DNA from: Pycnococcus provasolii
Taxonomy: Eukaryota > Chlorophyta > Pseudoscourfieldiophyceae > Pseudoscourfieldiales
DNA length: 64,000 nucleotides
Direction: 5' to 3'
NCBI GenBank assembly: GCA_049487715.1
Contig: CP150574.1
Coordinates: 186,001 to 250,000, forward strand
The notes beneath the pieces were generated by a model that was given only the letters and a program-made list of their open reading frames with translations, had not been told where the DNA came from and ran no database searches. This document shows, piece by piece, positions 18,845 through 27,204 of this stretch (the stretch's first letter is position 1; each line of letters starts with the position of its first letter). Made by a program: the position numbers and the translations under genes.

Positions 18845-19627
18845 CGGGACGACGGCAAAAATGCCCGATTGCAGCGCTATTGCAGCCCGTCAAATTCCTT
18901 TTTGGATTACAATGGAAGACCTTACGATAAAATCTTCGTCAATCCAATGTACAGCGAGGCTCAGCGATACCTCGACCATTCACATCAGATATGGAAAAAT
19001 GACAAATCAATCGAAATCACAGCACTCGTTCCGGAATGGACAGAAACAAATGACGACTGGCAGCTCGTGAAGACTTACAAAAAGGGTCACCATCTATTCA
19101 TCTACCCAGAAGGTGAAGATGCCGGAGGGCTGCGATGGAACGTCAAGCTAATCAGATTAAGCAAACGCGACGAGGTCAAGCAACCTCAAGAAGTCCACGC
19201 AAATACCAAACTGACCGATATCAAAGTACTGCGAATTGGAACGTACAGAACGGAAAATTACATCGCGGGAACTGCAAACATACAATGCCAACAAGGAATC
19301 AAGACGGTATCACTGACCGGACTCCTTATGCACTACTCGACAGAAGTGTGGGATCAACTAATGGAATTATCAAAAGGTTCAACTGACCAAAGAATCGGAA
19401 GACAGGCAAGAATCAACAAATATGACTGGGAGGAATGGATTGGAATCACTACTGGCTATGAACCAAGCACCACCGAATATCACGTCGGATACAATACGGG
19501 AGAATTCGCTATTGAAAGAGCAAAGAAACTCAGCCCCGCGTATCCGTCAGAAAATGCACAAGCCTTCGTGACTACAATCAACCCAGCTGAAGCAGATCCA
19601 AATCCGATACTAGAACACAGCAAATAA
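18845..19627 (+). CDS. Retroelement protein fragment, Dam-like domain
   Basis: The open frame has no early ATG; the first in-frame Met is in NPMY. It reads KNARLQRYCSPSN, then YDKIFVNPMYSEAQRYLDH and ITALVPEWTETNDDWQLV. This order (N-x-x-x-x-RYCS, NPPY/F, V-P-W) matches the DNA N6-adenine-methyltransferase-like domain found after RNase H in DIRS-like and some Ty3-like polyproteins. The catalytic NPPY is NPMY here, and the start of the domain is missing. The last 150 residues (WDQLMELSKGSTDQRIG and on) are unfamiliar. The element thus appears to have kept only the end of a polyprotein. Whether it is translated is unknown. Confidence 0.6.
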   Translation, partial: RDDGKNARLQRYCSPSNSFLDYNGRPYDKIFVNPMYSEAQRYLDHSHQIWKNDKSIEITALVPEWTETNDDWQLVKTYKKGHHLFIYPEGEDAGGLRWNVKLIRLSKRDEVKQPQEVHANTKLTDIKVLRIGTYRTENYIAGTANIQCQQGIKTVSLTGLLMHYSTEVWDQLMELSKGSTDQRIGRQARINKYDWEEWIGITTGYEPSTTEYHVGYNTGEFAIERAKKLSPAYPSENAQAFVTTINPAEADPNPILEHSK

Positions 19628-19849
19628 TCAAACTCAATGGAAATAAGTAACTCAGTGGCAATCTGATTCAATTTTTAAAAAGGTCTGATCAACCTAGAAA
19701 ATCGTGAATCAAACCAACCTTAGTGATACAACACTATGTGACCTTAGTGAACCCTTCGTGACCCCTTAGTGAATATTTTCTTTTCTTCTTAGGAAGTTTT
19801 TCTTTTACCTCTCAGTGAACAACACAAAAGCACCGATCCTGGGGTGGTG

Positions 19850-20149
19850 TGTGAGTGGAAACCCTAATCCTAAGTGGAGAACAGTCTCGGACTTTGTGTC
19901 TTGAGGATACCTCCTCCGAAGAGGATACCTCCTCGTCACCGTTCCTTATCCCCTCAAGCTTTGCCCCAGGTGTCTTCCCTTTACACTAGAACTACTTATC
20001 TCTTAGTTCTCTAGGTGAGGTTCCCGGTGTCGACGTCACCCCGTCAACGTATCTACACTTCACTCTTTCCCTCCCGTGTACGTGTGTAAGTTGTGTAACG
20101 AAGACGGTCGTTACCTGACACTACTTAGCAACCCTTGGTTGCCGTCACA
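19850..20149 (+). repeat. Right LTR (300 bp)
   Basis: Identical to 18528-18827, followed directly by the target duplication GTGTG. Confidence 0.93.
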
Positions 20150-20479
20150 GTGTGGGCCCTGTGTGGGCCCCTGGCGGTTGAACCTGGCAGTATATCCATA
20201 GAGAGATGAGCTCACTACGATAACTTTGTACATATTATAAGTCACTACCATAGTACTACTGTACCTATTACAGGTCTACGTGCGACGCGCAGCCGCTGAA
20301 CCCACCTCCGCCGTCGCAACTCGCAACGACCGCCGACGACGCGTGCACTTCTGGCAACAAGAAGAATGCGACTGCATGAGCACCCACTGTGAAGGTGATG
20401 GTGTCCGCTATGAATATGCTTATAGATGCACAACACACACTCACGGTGGCTGTGTTGGGACCGCTCGCTCCTGCGTTGC

Positions 20480-20880
20480 ACAAGTTGCGACATACGCACG
20501 GAGCGAGCGGTCAAGCTGTGCGCATGGGTATTGAGACATCAAAGCAGTACCTCCAAGCTAAGTTGCAAGGATTGTTCCTATTTGATGTCGGAAATGCTTT
20601 CGCCTCAGCCCCAGCCAGGAGGAGAGTCTTCGTTAGCCAACCTCCTGGGTACTGGGATGGCACTGACACCGTATTCAGACTACGTAGAGCTTTCTATGGT
20701 TTGAGAGATGCAGGACGATTGTTTTGGCTACACTTGGAAGAAATCCTGCAACTGCAAGGTTTCAGCAGAAGCAATGCGGATCCTTGTGTATGGTTCAAAG
20801 GCTCAATAGCTGACGAATCGTTGATTGTCTTAGCTACACACGTGGACGATATCATGGATGTCGACATGATGTCGACACAC
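20480..20880 (+). pseudogene. Ty1/copia reverse transcriptase fragment
   Basis: Within a frame open from 20389, residues from about 20575 read LFDVGNAFASAPARRR, QPPGYWDG, FYGLRDAGRLFWLHLEEIL, NADPCVWFKGS and ATHVDDIMD: the copia RT core through the catalytic DD. It stops matching right after that motif, where another sequence begins. It is the same family as the remnant at 10472-11406. No LTR or other copia part is visible, so it is a fragment. Confidence 0.82.
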
Positions 20881-21099
20881 CGAGCTGCCCGTTGGAGATG
20901 GTTGAGGAGGTTGCAACCGAATCCTGTTTGGGATTCTCTGGACCTCGCGAGACTCGCGAGGCTCCCCCTCAACGACACCCCCCCGGATACCCCACCTTGT
21001 AACCACCACTCTAACTTTTCCGAAACTAAACTTACGTTCACGCCGCGCGTCACTCGTTGTTCCTTATGGCCGACAGATACTACCATTTCCGTCTGCTCG

Positions 21100-21424
21100 T
21101 ATCCGGGCCAAGTCCGGAACAGACAGCTCAAGCCTCAAGCGCGCGATCTCGTTTACCAGACGTTGAAACGGTTGGGCCTGCAGGTGAAGAAGGCCAAGTG
21201 TGTGTGTTTGGGAACCGGTCCAGCGGATCGAGCATCTGGGCTTGGAACTGGACACCGTGGCTGGCACCTTTCGAGTGAGCGAACGCAAGCTCGAGAAGCT
21301 ACGAGAAGCAAAGAAGAAGTCTAAGCCCACTCCAAAATATTTGGTGGGTCAAGTGATAGAACACCTTTTGGACCGTCCTGCTCTTGATCTAGCTCTCTTC
21401 TCTTCGAGAAACACCTTGAGCTGA
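21100..21424 (+). pseudogene. DIRS/Ty3-like reverse transcriptase fragment
   Basis: LVYQTLKRLGLQVKKAKCV is followed, one frame over, by EPVQRIEHLGLELDTVAGTF and ERKLEKLREAKKKSK. This is the thumb-side RT segment of DIRS- or Ty3-type elements (LGL-x-V-x-x-x-K, then P-x-Q-x-I-x-x-LG). The frameshift falls at about 21205. It lies about 220 bp after the unrelated copia fragment. The Dam-like frame in the LTR element at 18528-20149 normally belongs to the same kind of polyprotein. Confidence 0.65.
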
Positions 21425-21563
21425 ATGCGGCCGATGTTAATCGGCCTACGACAGTGCGCTTTTTCCCTGACACGCGATTTGCATACACTTACCTGATGAA
21501 TTTCAGCTAATAATATCAGGAAAAATAATCATAGTTAATTAAAAATTCTTTTTGTGTGGAACT

Positions 21564-22700
21564 TTACTTGCCACGTCCCCCGGCCAGCCACGCGCCCACC
21601 GCAGCTGCCGCGACCGTGCGCGCGAGCGAGATGGCGCGCTTCTTCCACCCAGGCTGCGACGACGACGACGACGACGACCCCGTCCCTTCGATGTCACGCT
21701 TGCCACCCTCGAGTGTATTTTGCAGCAGCATGGCGATGGTCATAGGACCGACACCACCAGGTACGGGAGTCACCGCGGCAGCCACCTGCTTGGCACCCGC
21801 AAAGTCGACGTCGCCGACGAGGCGATATCCCGTCTTTTTCGTCTTGTCCTCAACACCGTTCGTGCCAACGTCAATCACCACGCACCCAGGCTTGAGCCAC
21901 TCCTTCTTGATGAGTTCCGTCTTTCCCGCAGCGGCGATGACGATGTCCGCGCGGCGGACGATACTCGCCATGTCCTGCGTCGCGCTGTGCACGATGGTGA
22001 CCGAGGCGTCCCGCTTCAAGAGGAGCATCGCCGCGGGCAGTCCGACGATGTTGCTCCTTCCAACAACGACGGCGTTCGCACCCTTGATTTTGATATTGTT
22101 CCTTTCGAGCAGCTGCATGCACCCAAACGGCGTGCACGGGATGAAGAGCGGCTCGCGTCCCTTCATGCACAGCCTTCCAATGTTCAGCGGGTGGAAGCCG
22201 TCGACGTCTTTCTCGATGGAGATTTCCGCGAGCACGGCGCTTTCGTCGATGTGCTTGGGCAGAGGAAGCTGCACGAGGATACCGTGCACGCTCTTGTCGC
22301 TGTTGAAGTCGCGCACAACCTTCAAGAGTTCCTCTTGGCTGACTGTGTCCGGCAAGCACTTCTCGAAGGATGCGATTCCCACGTCCGCGCACGCCTTTTT
22401 CTTCATACGCACGTACGTCTGCGAGTCTTTGCGCGCTCCCACAATAACGACAGCAAGTCCCGGCACACGTCCATATCGATCTTTCAGCCTAGAAACTTCG
22501 GACGCGATTTCACCTTGGATGGTTTTCGCGACAGCCTTTCCATCGATGACACGATCTTTGATGAAAGGCGTCAGAGAAGCGTCGGACGAGACCAGAGAGG
22601 ACGACGAGGACGAGGACATAGGTGCAGGCGAAGGCGCGCCAGAACCTTCACCATCAAAGGACGCCCACGAGTGCGTGCGGGACGGGGACGACGAAGACAT
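21564..22700 (-). CDS. folD: Methylenetetrahydrofolate dehydrogenase/cyclohydrolase
   Basis: 378 residues from the Met at 22700; an in-frame Met at 22772 adds 24. The bifunctional FolD fold is intact: DGKAVAKTIQGEI at the start, SQTYVRMKKKACADVGI with the catalytic Tyr and Lys of the YVxxK motif, HGILVQLPLPKHI, KDVDGFHPLNIGRL, the NADP-binding VVVGRSNIVGLPAAMLLL, GDVDFAGAK and TPVPGGVGPMTIAML. It interconverts 5,10-methylene- and 10-formyl-tetrahydrofolate in one-carbon metabolism. The first 60 residues are Ser/Pro-rich and may target an organelle. Unusually, a C-terminal extension of about 45 residues follows the core: a Ser run, then SLARTVAAAAVGAWLAGG, which could be a tail anchor. Bacterial FolD ends at the core. 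Confidence 0.93.
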   Translation of the reverse strand: MSSSSPSRTHSWASFDGEGSGAPSPAPMSSSSSSSLVSSDASLTPFIKDRVIDGKAVAKTIQGEIASEVSRLKDRYGRVPGLAVVIVGARKDSQTYVRMKKKACADVGIASFEKCLPDTVSQEELLKVVRDFNSDKSVHGILVQLPLPKHIDESAVLAEISIEKDVDGFHPLNIGRLCMKGREPLFIPCTPFGCMQLLERNNIKIKGANAVVVGRSNIVGLPAAMLLLKRDASVTIVHSATQDMASIVRRADIVIAAAGKTELIKKEWLKPGCVVIDVGTNGVEDKTKKTGYRLVGDVDFAGAKQVAAAVTPVPGGVGPMTIAMLLQNTLEGGKRDIEGTGSSSSSSSQPGWKKRAISLARTVAAAAVGAWLAGGRGK

Positions 22701-23183
22701 AGTTCTGCGATCAAAACAATTTTCTTTTTGATCGAACTTGTAGGATAGTATGATCGCGCCCAGAAAAACCAAAGGCTGAGATTGAGCCAGTATCCCGGGG
22801 GCCCGGGCCCCGGGCCCGGGCCCCTTCCCCTTCCCCTTCTTCGAGGCCGCGAGGGGCCTGTGCCAATCTTTCGTCCCTTACCTTGGCGCGTAGATAATGC
22901 GACTCCGCCGACGCGTATCCCACCACCTGCATTCCGTTACGCAAGGCTGCCGTTAAGCCGCTACCGCAAACGCCAGGTCCCTCCACTACCAAGCGGCTCG
23001 AGACAGGATGGTCAGCGCGGCGCAGATGTCGAATCGCGTGCATCTGGAGAGCCATAAAAGCGCGGATAGATGACAGGGGGTTTGTCACCACCACCGTTCT
23101 TCTTCTTACCTTATCAAGGCTCAGTAGTCCGACAGTAGCAAAGTTGCGCCGTACAGCTTTATCCCAAAGATTGTACTTGCTCC
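22701..23183. other. Intergenic with an all-G/C palindromic run
   Basis: 22794-22824 contains only G and C, built from overlapping GGGCCC and CCCGGG palindromes. Otherwise nothing was recognised; a 127-codon frame on the - strand here overlaps the FolD 5' end and looks spurious. Confidence 0.5.
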
Positions 23184-23453
23184 TTAGCCCGTCGTAGTGG
23201 CGTAATTGCGTTGATTCGCTCCGGCCGGTCTTGCCCTCGGGCTCCTCGGCTCCTCCTGTATGGCCGCAAGGATTAAGCTTGACACGTCGCGCTGAGTGCG
23301 GATTATCGCGTGAAATGCACCGTCAAAAGACTCCATCGTGTCATCAGAGGAATTAAGGCGGTTCCGCACATAATCGATGAAAACATGCGCGTCCGTGCAC
23401 GTGAGCTTGGAGTTCACGGCAACACGAGCTACGACTGTCTCGTGCGTATGCAT
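23184..23453 (-). CDS. Possible small PAH-like protein
   Basis: 89 residues from an ATG. The middle, TDAHVFIDYVRNRLNSSDD followed by FDGAFHAIIRTQRDV, resembles the paired amphipathic helix pattern of Sin3-type co-repressors (DA-x-x-x-Ile/Leu-x-x-V-(K/R)-x-(R/K)-(F/L), then F-x-x-I-(I/L)). Only one such unit is present and full Sin3 proteins are far longer, so this would be a stand-alone or remnant domain. The assignment is weak and the frame may not be a gene. Confidence 0.3.
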   Translation of the reverse strand: MHTHETVVARVAVNSKLTCTDAHVFIDYVRNRLNSSDDTMESFDGAFHAIIRTQRDVSSLILAAIQEEPRSPRARPAGANQRNYATTTG

Positions 23454-23733
23454 GGAATCTGTGGCTAGGATCCTGCCGTTTGATCCCCCCCTCCAAGCGA
23501 GCTCGGGAAAACTCGTACTTTTTTGGTGACACGTGTCCCCTCCAACGTCGGATCCCCGTTCCTAAACCTCCGGGCCCGGGGGCATCCCATCTGCCCAGGC
23601 CAATCGTCATCCAAAAGGGGAAATCGATTCGGTGCACAATTTAGTACCGGGTAGACGAAACGCCCAACGCGCGATCGTGTCGTTTGCTTTTCCCCATCAA
23701 ATCGAAATTAGTTTATTCTTTGTTTTTTTCGTG

Positions 23734-25182
23734 ATGGCGCCGTGTTCATCTATCTTTTCATGGCGTCGTCCTACTCCTGGGGTGTACGTTCTACGGTCTA
23801 AGTCAACTCTTCTTCGTCGTTCTTATAATCTTGTGTGTCTCCACCATCGTCATCATCATCATCATCATAATCCTAATCCTAATCAAATCTCGTTCCATCC
23901 GTCCTCGTTTTTTCGGAGTTTTCGGATCAGCTCGTCGTCTTCGTCAGCGTCGAGGACGACGACCACAGTGCTGACGTCCACAGAGGAGCACAGCACTTCG
24001 TCTTCGTCTTCGTCTTCGTCTTCGTCTTCGTCTTCATCACCACGAACACGAACAAATAACGCGTCTCCTCCGACAACAACCACAGAGGTGGCTGAGTGGA
24101 GAAAACTCGTACGGTGGTCGAAAATCAAACGACGCAGGGAAGGGGGGGGCAACGGAGGCATGTCCGACGCACTGCGCAGAACATCCAAAGTCGTCGTATT
24201 CGGAGGAGGAAGCTTCGGAACCGCCATGGCGTCCGTGCTCGGGCAAAACAAGGCGTCGTTACAGGTGGTCTTGGTGCTTCGAGACGAGGCGCTGTGCAAA
24301 GACATCAACGAGAAACGCATCAACTCAAGGTACCTGCCCGACTACGAACTTCCGCCGAACGTTTCAGCTACCACGGACATCGAAGCCGCCGTCGAAGGGG
24401 CGCAGTATGCCGTGCACGCCGTCCCCGTGCAGGCATCAAGGGCATTCTTCACCAAAAACAAGGCGCATATCGCACCCACACTTCCCATCATATGCCTCTC
24501 GAAGGGACTCGAGGTGAGCAGCGGACTGACCATGGCAGACCTTATCGCGGAGTGCCTTGGAGAACATCAGCCACTCGCCATCATGTCAGGACCGAGCTTC
24601 GCCGTCGAGGTGATGCAGCAGAAACCCACCAGCGTTGTCGCGGCGAGCACGGACGTCGCGCTCGCCAAGACGTGCCAGCAGCTGTTCGCATGCCCTTACC
24701 TTCGCGTGAACCAGAGCAACGACGTCCTTGGAGTGGAAATTGCGGGAGCGCTGAAAAATGTGCTCGCCATCGCCGCTGGAATCGTCGACGGTATGGAACT
24801 CGGGCACAATGCCATGGCGGGAATCGTGCAGCAAGGGTGCAGCGAGATTAGGTGGCTTGCCACCGCCATGGGTGCGGAGCCCACCACAATCTTCGGCCTG
24901 GCTGGTGTCGGCGACATCATGCTGACGTGCTTCGTGAACCTTTCGCGAAACAGAACAGTGGGCGTTAGGCTTGGCAAGGGAGAAAAGCTCGAAGACATCC
25001 TCGCCTCGTCGTCGCAGGTGGCAGAGGGTGTTGCCACCGCGTCGTCCGTGCTCGCTCTTGCACAAGAGTACCGCGTGTCTCTCCCTGTTCTCACCGCTGT
25101 TGCCACCGTGGTCGCGGGGAAGATTTCGCCACGTGAGGCTGTGTATGAGATAATGATGCTCCCGCAAATCGCGGAGAGATGA
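23734..25182 (+). CDS. gpsA: NAD(P)-dependent glycerol-3-phosphate dehydrogenase (plastid type)
   Basis: 482 residues from the ATG at 23734 (an upstream in-frame ATG at 23632 is less likely). After a Ser/Arg/His-rich leader of about 145 residues, including a Ser run encoded by TCGTCT repeats, the GpsA core is complete: VVVFGGGSFGTAMASVLGQ (nucleotide binding), YAVHAVPVQASRAFF, ICLSKGLEV, MSGPSFAVEVM, VEIAGALKNVLAIAAGI with the catalytic Lys, GLAGVGDIMLTC and NRTVGVRLGKG. It reduces dihydroxyacetone phosphate to glycerol-3-phosphate for lipid synthesis. The bacterial-type sequence and leader point to the plastid (GLY1-like), not the cytosolic GPD1 type. Confidence 0.93.
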   Translation: MAPCSSIFSWRRPTPGVYVLRSKSTLLRRSYNLVCLHHRHHHHHHNPNPNQISFHPSSFFRSFRISSSSSSASRTTTTVLTSTEEHSTSSSSSSSSSSSSSSPRTRTNNASPPTTTTEVAEWRKLVRWSKIKRRREGGGNGGMSDALRRTSKVVVFGGGSFGTAMASVLGQNKASLQVVLVLRDEALCKDINEKRINSRYLPDYELPPNVSATTDIEAAVEGAQYAVHAVPVQASRAFFTKNKAHIAPTLPIICLSKGLEVSSGLTMADLIAECLGEHQPLAIMSGPSFAVEVMQQKPTSVVAASTDVALAKTCQQLFACPYLRVNQSNDVLGVEIAGALKNVLAIAAGIVDGMELGHNAMAGIVQQGCSEIRWLATAMGAEPTTIFGLAGVGDIMLTCFVNLSRNRTVGVRLGKGEKLEDILASSSQVAEGVATASSVLALAQEYRVSLPVLTAVATVVAGKISPREAVYEIMMLPQIAER

Positions 25183-25287
25183 TCCGCCAACTCCACTTTC
25201 GACCCAACCATTTCTTGTAATGACGTTTAGAGAGTGAATATTTTCTTGTTGTTTTACACGTGGTAGAATGAAATGTTTTAGGGTCTC

Positions 25288-26694
25288 TCAACCCAAATTT
25301 GCAAGGCAAAGGATGCTTTGTGTCGGTGCCGCACTACGGCAAAGAGGACACTCTGGCTTGTGACGGCACCACTCGACGATGCAAGTAAAGCAGAACACGT
25401 GCCCACAGCTCGTCGCTGCAGGCTGCGTTCGCTCATTTAAGCACAACGCACATCGACCATATGCTGACGACGCGGGTGAGAGCGGCATGCCGGTGCTTCC
25501 TCCTCCTCCGCCGCCGCCGCCTCGGCTGCTCGCTTTCAGGCTCGCCGCGGCGCAGCCCGCGAGAACCGGCGTGCTCCCTATGTGCGTAATCACGGCTCCA
25601 GCACCATTCCCATCCACGAGCTGACGGGTCGACGAGGACGAGCTTGCATTTGACGCCGCGGGTGGCAGAAGAGCCGCCGCCGCGGCTCGGCTGGCAACAC
25701 GAAGCACGCTCAGGCTTAGTTGCAGGCCAAGCATGAGGCCAAGCACATAGTACGCCGGCCGTGCGACACGCGGTGGCACCGAAGGGCTGCCTGGTGCTGG
25801 TGGCACCGCCGGAGCGCCAGTCGCGCCGCCGTGGCCCAGGAAGACGCGCACGACACCGCTCATGCGATCTGATAGCAGGTAGTAGCGTCCGTACATGTAA
25901 AAGAGCATGAGGTGGAAGCGTAGCGCCGCCGCCGTCGCACCCTCGACGTACGGTTCTGCGCTGGCAAGCACGCGTACGCCAGCGTCCCACGCGCGATGTG
26001 CCAGGCCATCAGCAGCCGACGCCTCGGCGCTTCCCCGCTCCCCCGCGGTGCCGTTATCCGCGCTGCTCTCTTCGTCCTCTCGCTGCCGCTGTCTCCTCGC
26101 GGCACTCCTTTGCACCACCGCGAGCGCGTACGGCCCTAGCGCGCGCATCAAGATGGCAGACACCCTCCTCGCTGCACTCGGCGCCGCGCCCGTCAGCGAT
26201 GTAGACGCAGCGACGGGTGCGAGTTCACAGAACTCCTCACCAAGTGTCTGCCCCGCACGGTCACAGCTTCCGTAGAACAGCACGCTGGCTATCATTCTCG
26301 TCTCCAGCCTGTACGCGCTAGCACGTGTCACGCCGAGTACACGCACGACGACATCGTCGACAGCGCGCGCAAACTCCTCGAGGTGCGCGGCGTCCTTCTG
26401 CATGGCGCGCACGGTTAGCGGTTGCGGCGCTGACGGAAACGGCGCGCATTGGGGCAGGCGTAATCGATTAGTGACCGCGTGTACCCCGACGGGCGCGTTC
26501 CCTCCTAACCCCGTGCCTAAGGAGGAGGACACGCCTGGCGAGGAGGACACGCCTGGCGCCACCATCCCATTCCCAGCTCCTCCCACCCCACCCCCAGCCG
26601 CGTCATTCCGAACCGATGGTGAACCATCCGAACCAGGCACTGATGTTGATGCGGCATCAAGGGCAGCAGGCACCGCCATACTCACCACCTGCAT
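25288..26694 (-). CDS. PEX10: PEX10-like peroxisomal RING E3 ligase
   Basis: 468 residues. The N-terminal half matches the PEX2/10/12 membrane domain: RAMQKDAAHLEEFARAV, ASVLFYGSCDRAGQTLGEEF (the TLGEE signature of PEX10), MLFYMYGRYYLLSDRMSGVV. The last 55 residues form a C3HC4 RING: CALCLNERTQP, SCGHVFCFTCIVEWC, CPLCR. PEX10 works with PEX2 and PEX12 in the peroxisome membrane to ubiquitinate the import receptor PEX5 for recycling. The protein is longer than usual because of Gly/Ser/Ala-rich insertions, at residues 15-75 and just before the RING. The start is set by the only upstream Met before a stop. Confidence 0.88.
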   Translation of the reverse strand: MQVVSMAVPAALDAASTSVPGSDGSPSVRNDAAGGGVGGAGNGMVAPGVSSSPGVSSSLGTGLGGNAPVGVHAVTNRLRLPQCAPFPSAPQPLTVRAMQKDAAHLEEFARAVDDVVVRVLGVTRASAYRLETRMIASVLFYGSCDRAGQTLGEEFCELAPVAASTSLTGAAPSAARRVSAILMRALGPYALAVVQRSAARRQRQREDEESSADNGTAGERGSAEASAADGLAHRAWDAGVRVLASAEPYVEGATAAALRFHLMLFYMYGRYYLLSDRMSGVVRVFLGHGGATGAPAVPPAPGSPSVPPRVARPAYYVLGLMLGLQLSLSVLRVASRAAAAALLPPAASNASSSSSTRQLVDGNGAGAVITHIGSTPVLAGCAAASLKASSRGGGGGGGGSTGMPLSPASSAYGRCALCLNERTQPAATSCGHVFCFTCIVEWCRHKPECPLCRSAAPTQSILCLANLG

Positions 26695-27204
26695 GAACGA
26701 ACGTCAACGTCTCTTTGAGCTGGGGGGAAATGGAACACACGACGGGGAGGGAGGGAACGACGCGATTCCGCGAGGAGGAGAGGGGAGAGGGGAGAGGGGA
26801 GCGCGAAAAGAGAGGCGGTTAGGGTTAGGGTTAGGGTTAGTCCCTCTGGTTAGGGTTAGCGAGCGGTTAGCCCCTCTGGTTAGCCCTACCGAGTACACAG
26901 TCTATCGTAGTCTCCTACGTATGCCACGCTTTCTGTTCTGTTCTGTTCTGTTTCAATAATGGTGTTTCTTTTTACTCACTCTTACTCTCTCTCCAGGCAA
27001 AAATTGCGTGCAATTTTATTTGGTTTTCGTTTTTTTTATAATTTTTTTTTTCGTTGGCGCAGTGCGTCAGCTCCGCGCGCGCTCTCGTCACCATCTCACG
27101 CCTCCAAAAGAAATCTCCGTCTCTGTCTCTGTCTCTATCTCTGTCTCTTAAGGATGAAGGGCTCTTAATGGCCGGCCGCGCGACTGCCGCCAACGCACGC
27201 CATT
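26695..27204. other. Intergenic with TTAGGG tract and (TCTCTG)n
   Basis: 26817-26850 holds four or five TTAGGG hexamers on the + strand, i.e. CCCTAA on the coding strand of PEX10, the reverse of the pattern seen at other genes here. 27113-27150 is a TCTCTG microsatellite. No gene. Confidence 0.6.

Larger units (their letters stand above)
18528..20149 (+). mobile_element. Young non-autonomous LTR retrotransposon
   Basis: LTRs of 300 bp at 18528-18827 and 19850-20149 are identical by eye over their full length. Each begins TGTGA and ends TCACA, a 5-bp inverted pair with the usual TG...CA ends. The element is flanked by the 5-bp target duplication GTGTG (18523-18527 and 20150-20154). The internal 1022 bp hold one coding region and no gag, integrase or reverse transcriptase, so the element must rely on proteins from elsewhere. 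A G-rich patch (TGGGGTGG) precedes the right LTR as a weak polypurine tract. Confidence 0.93.
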
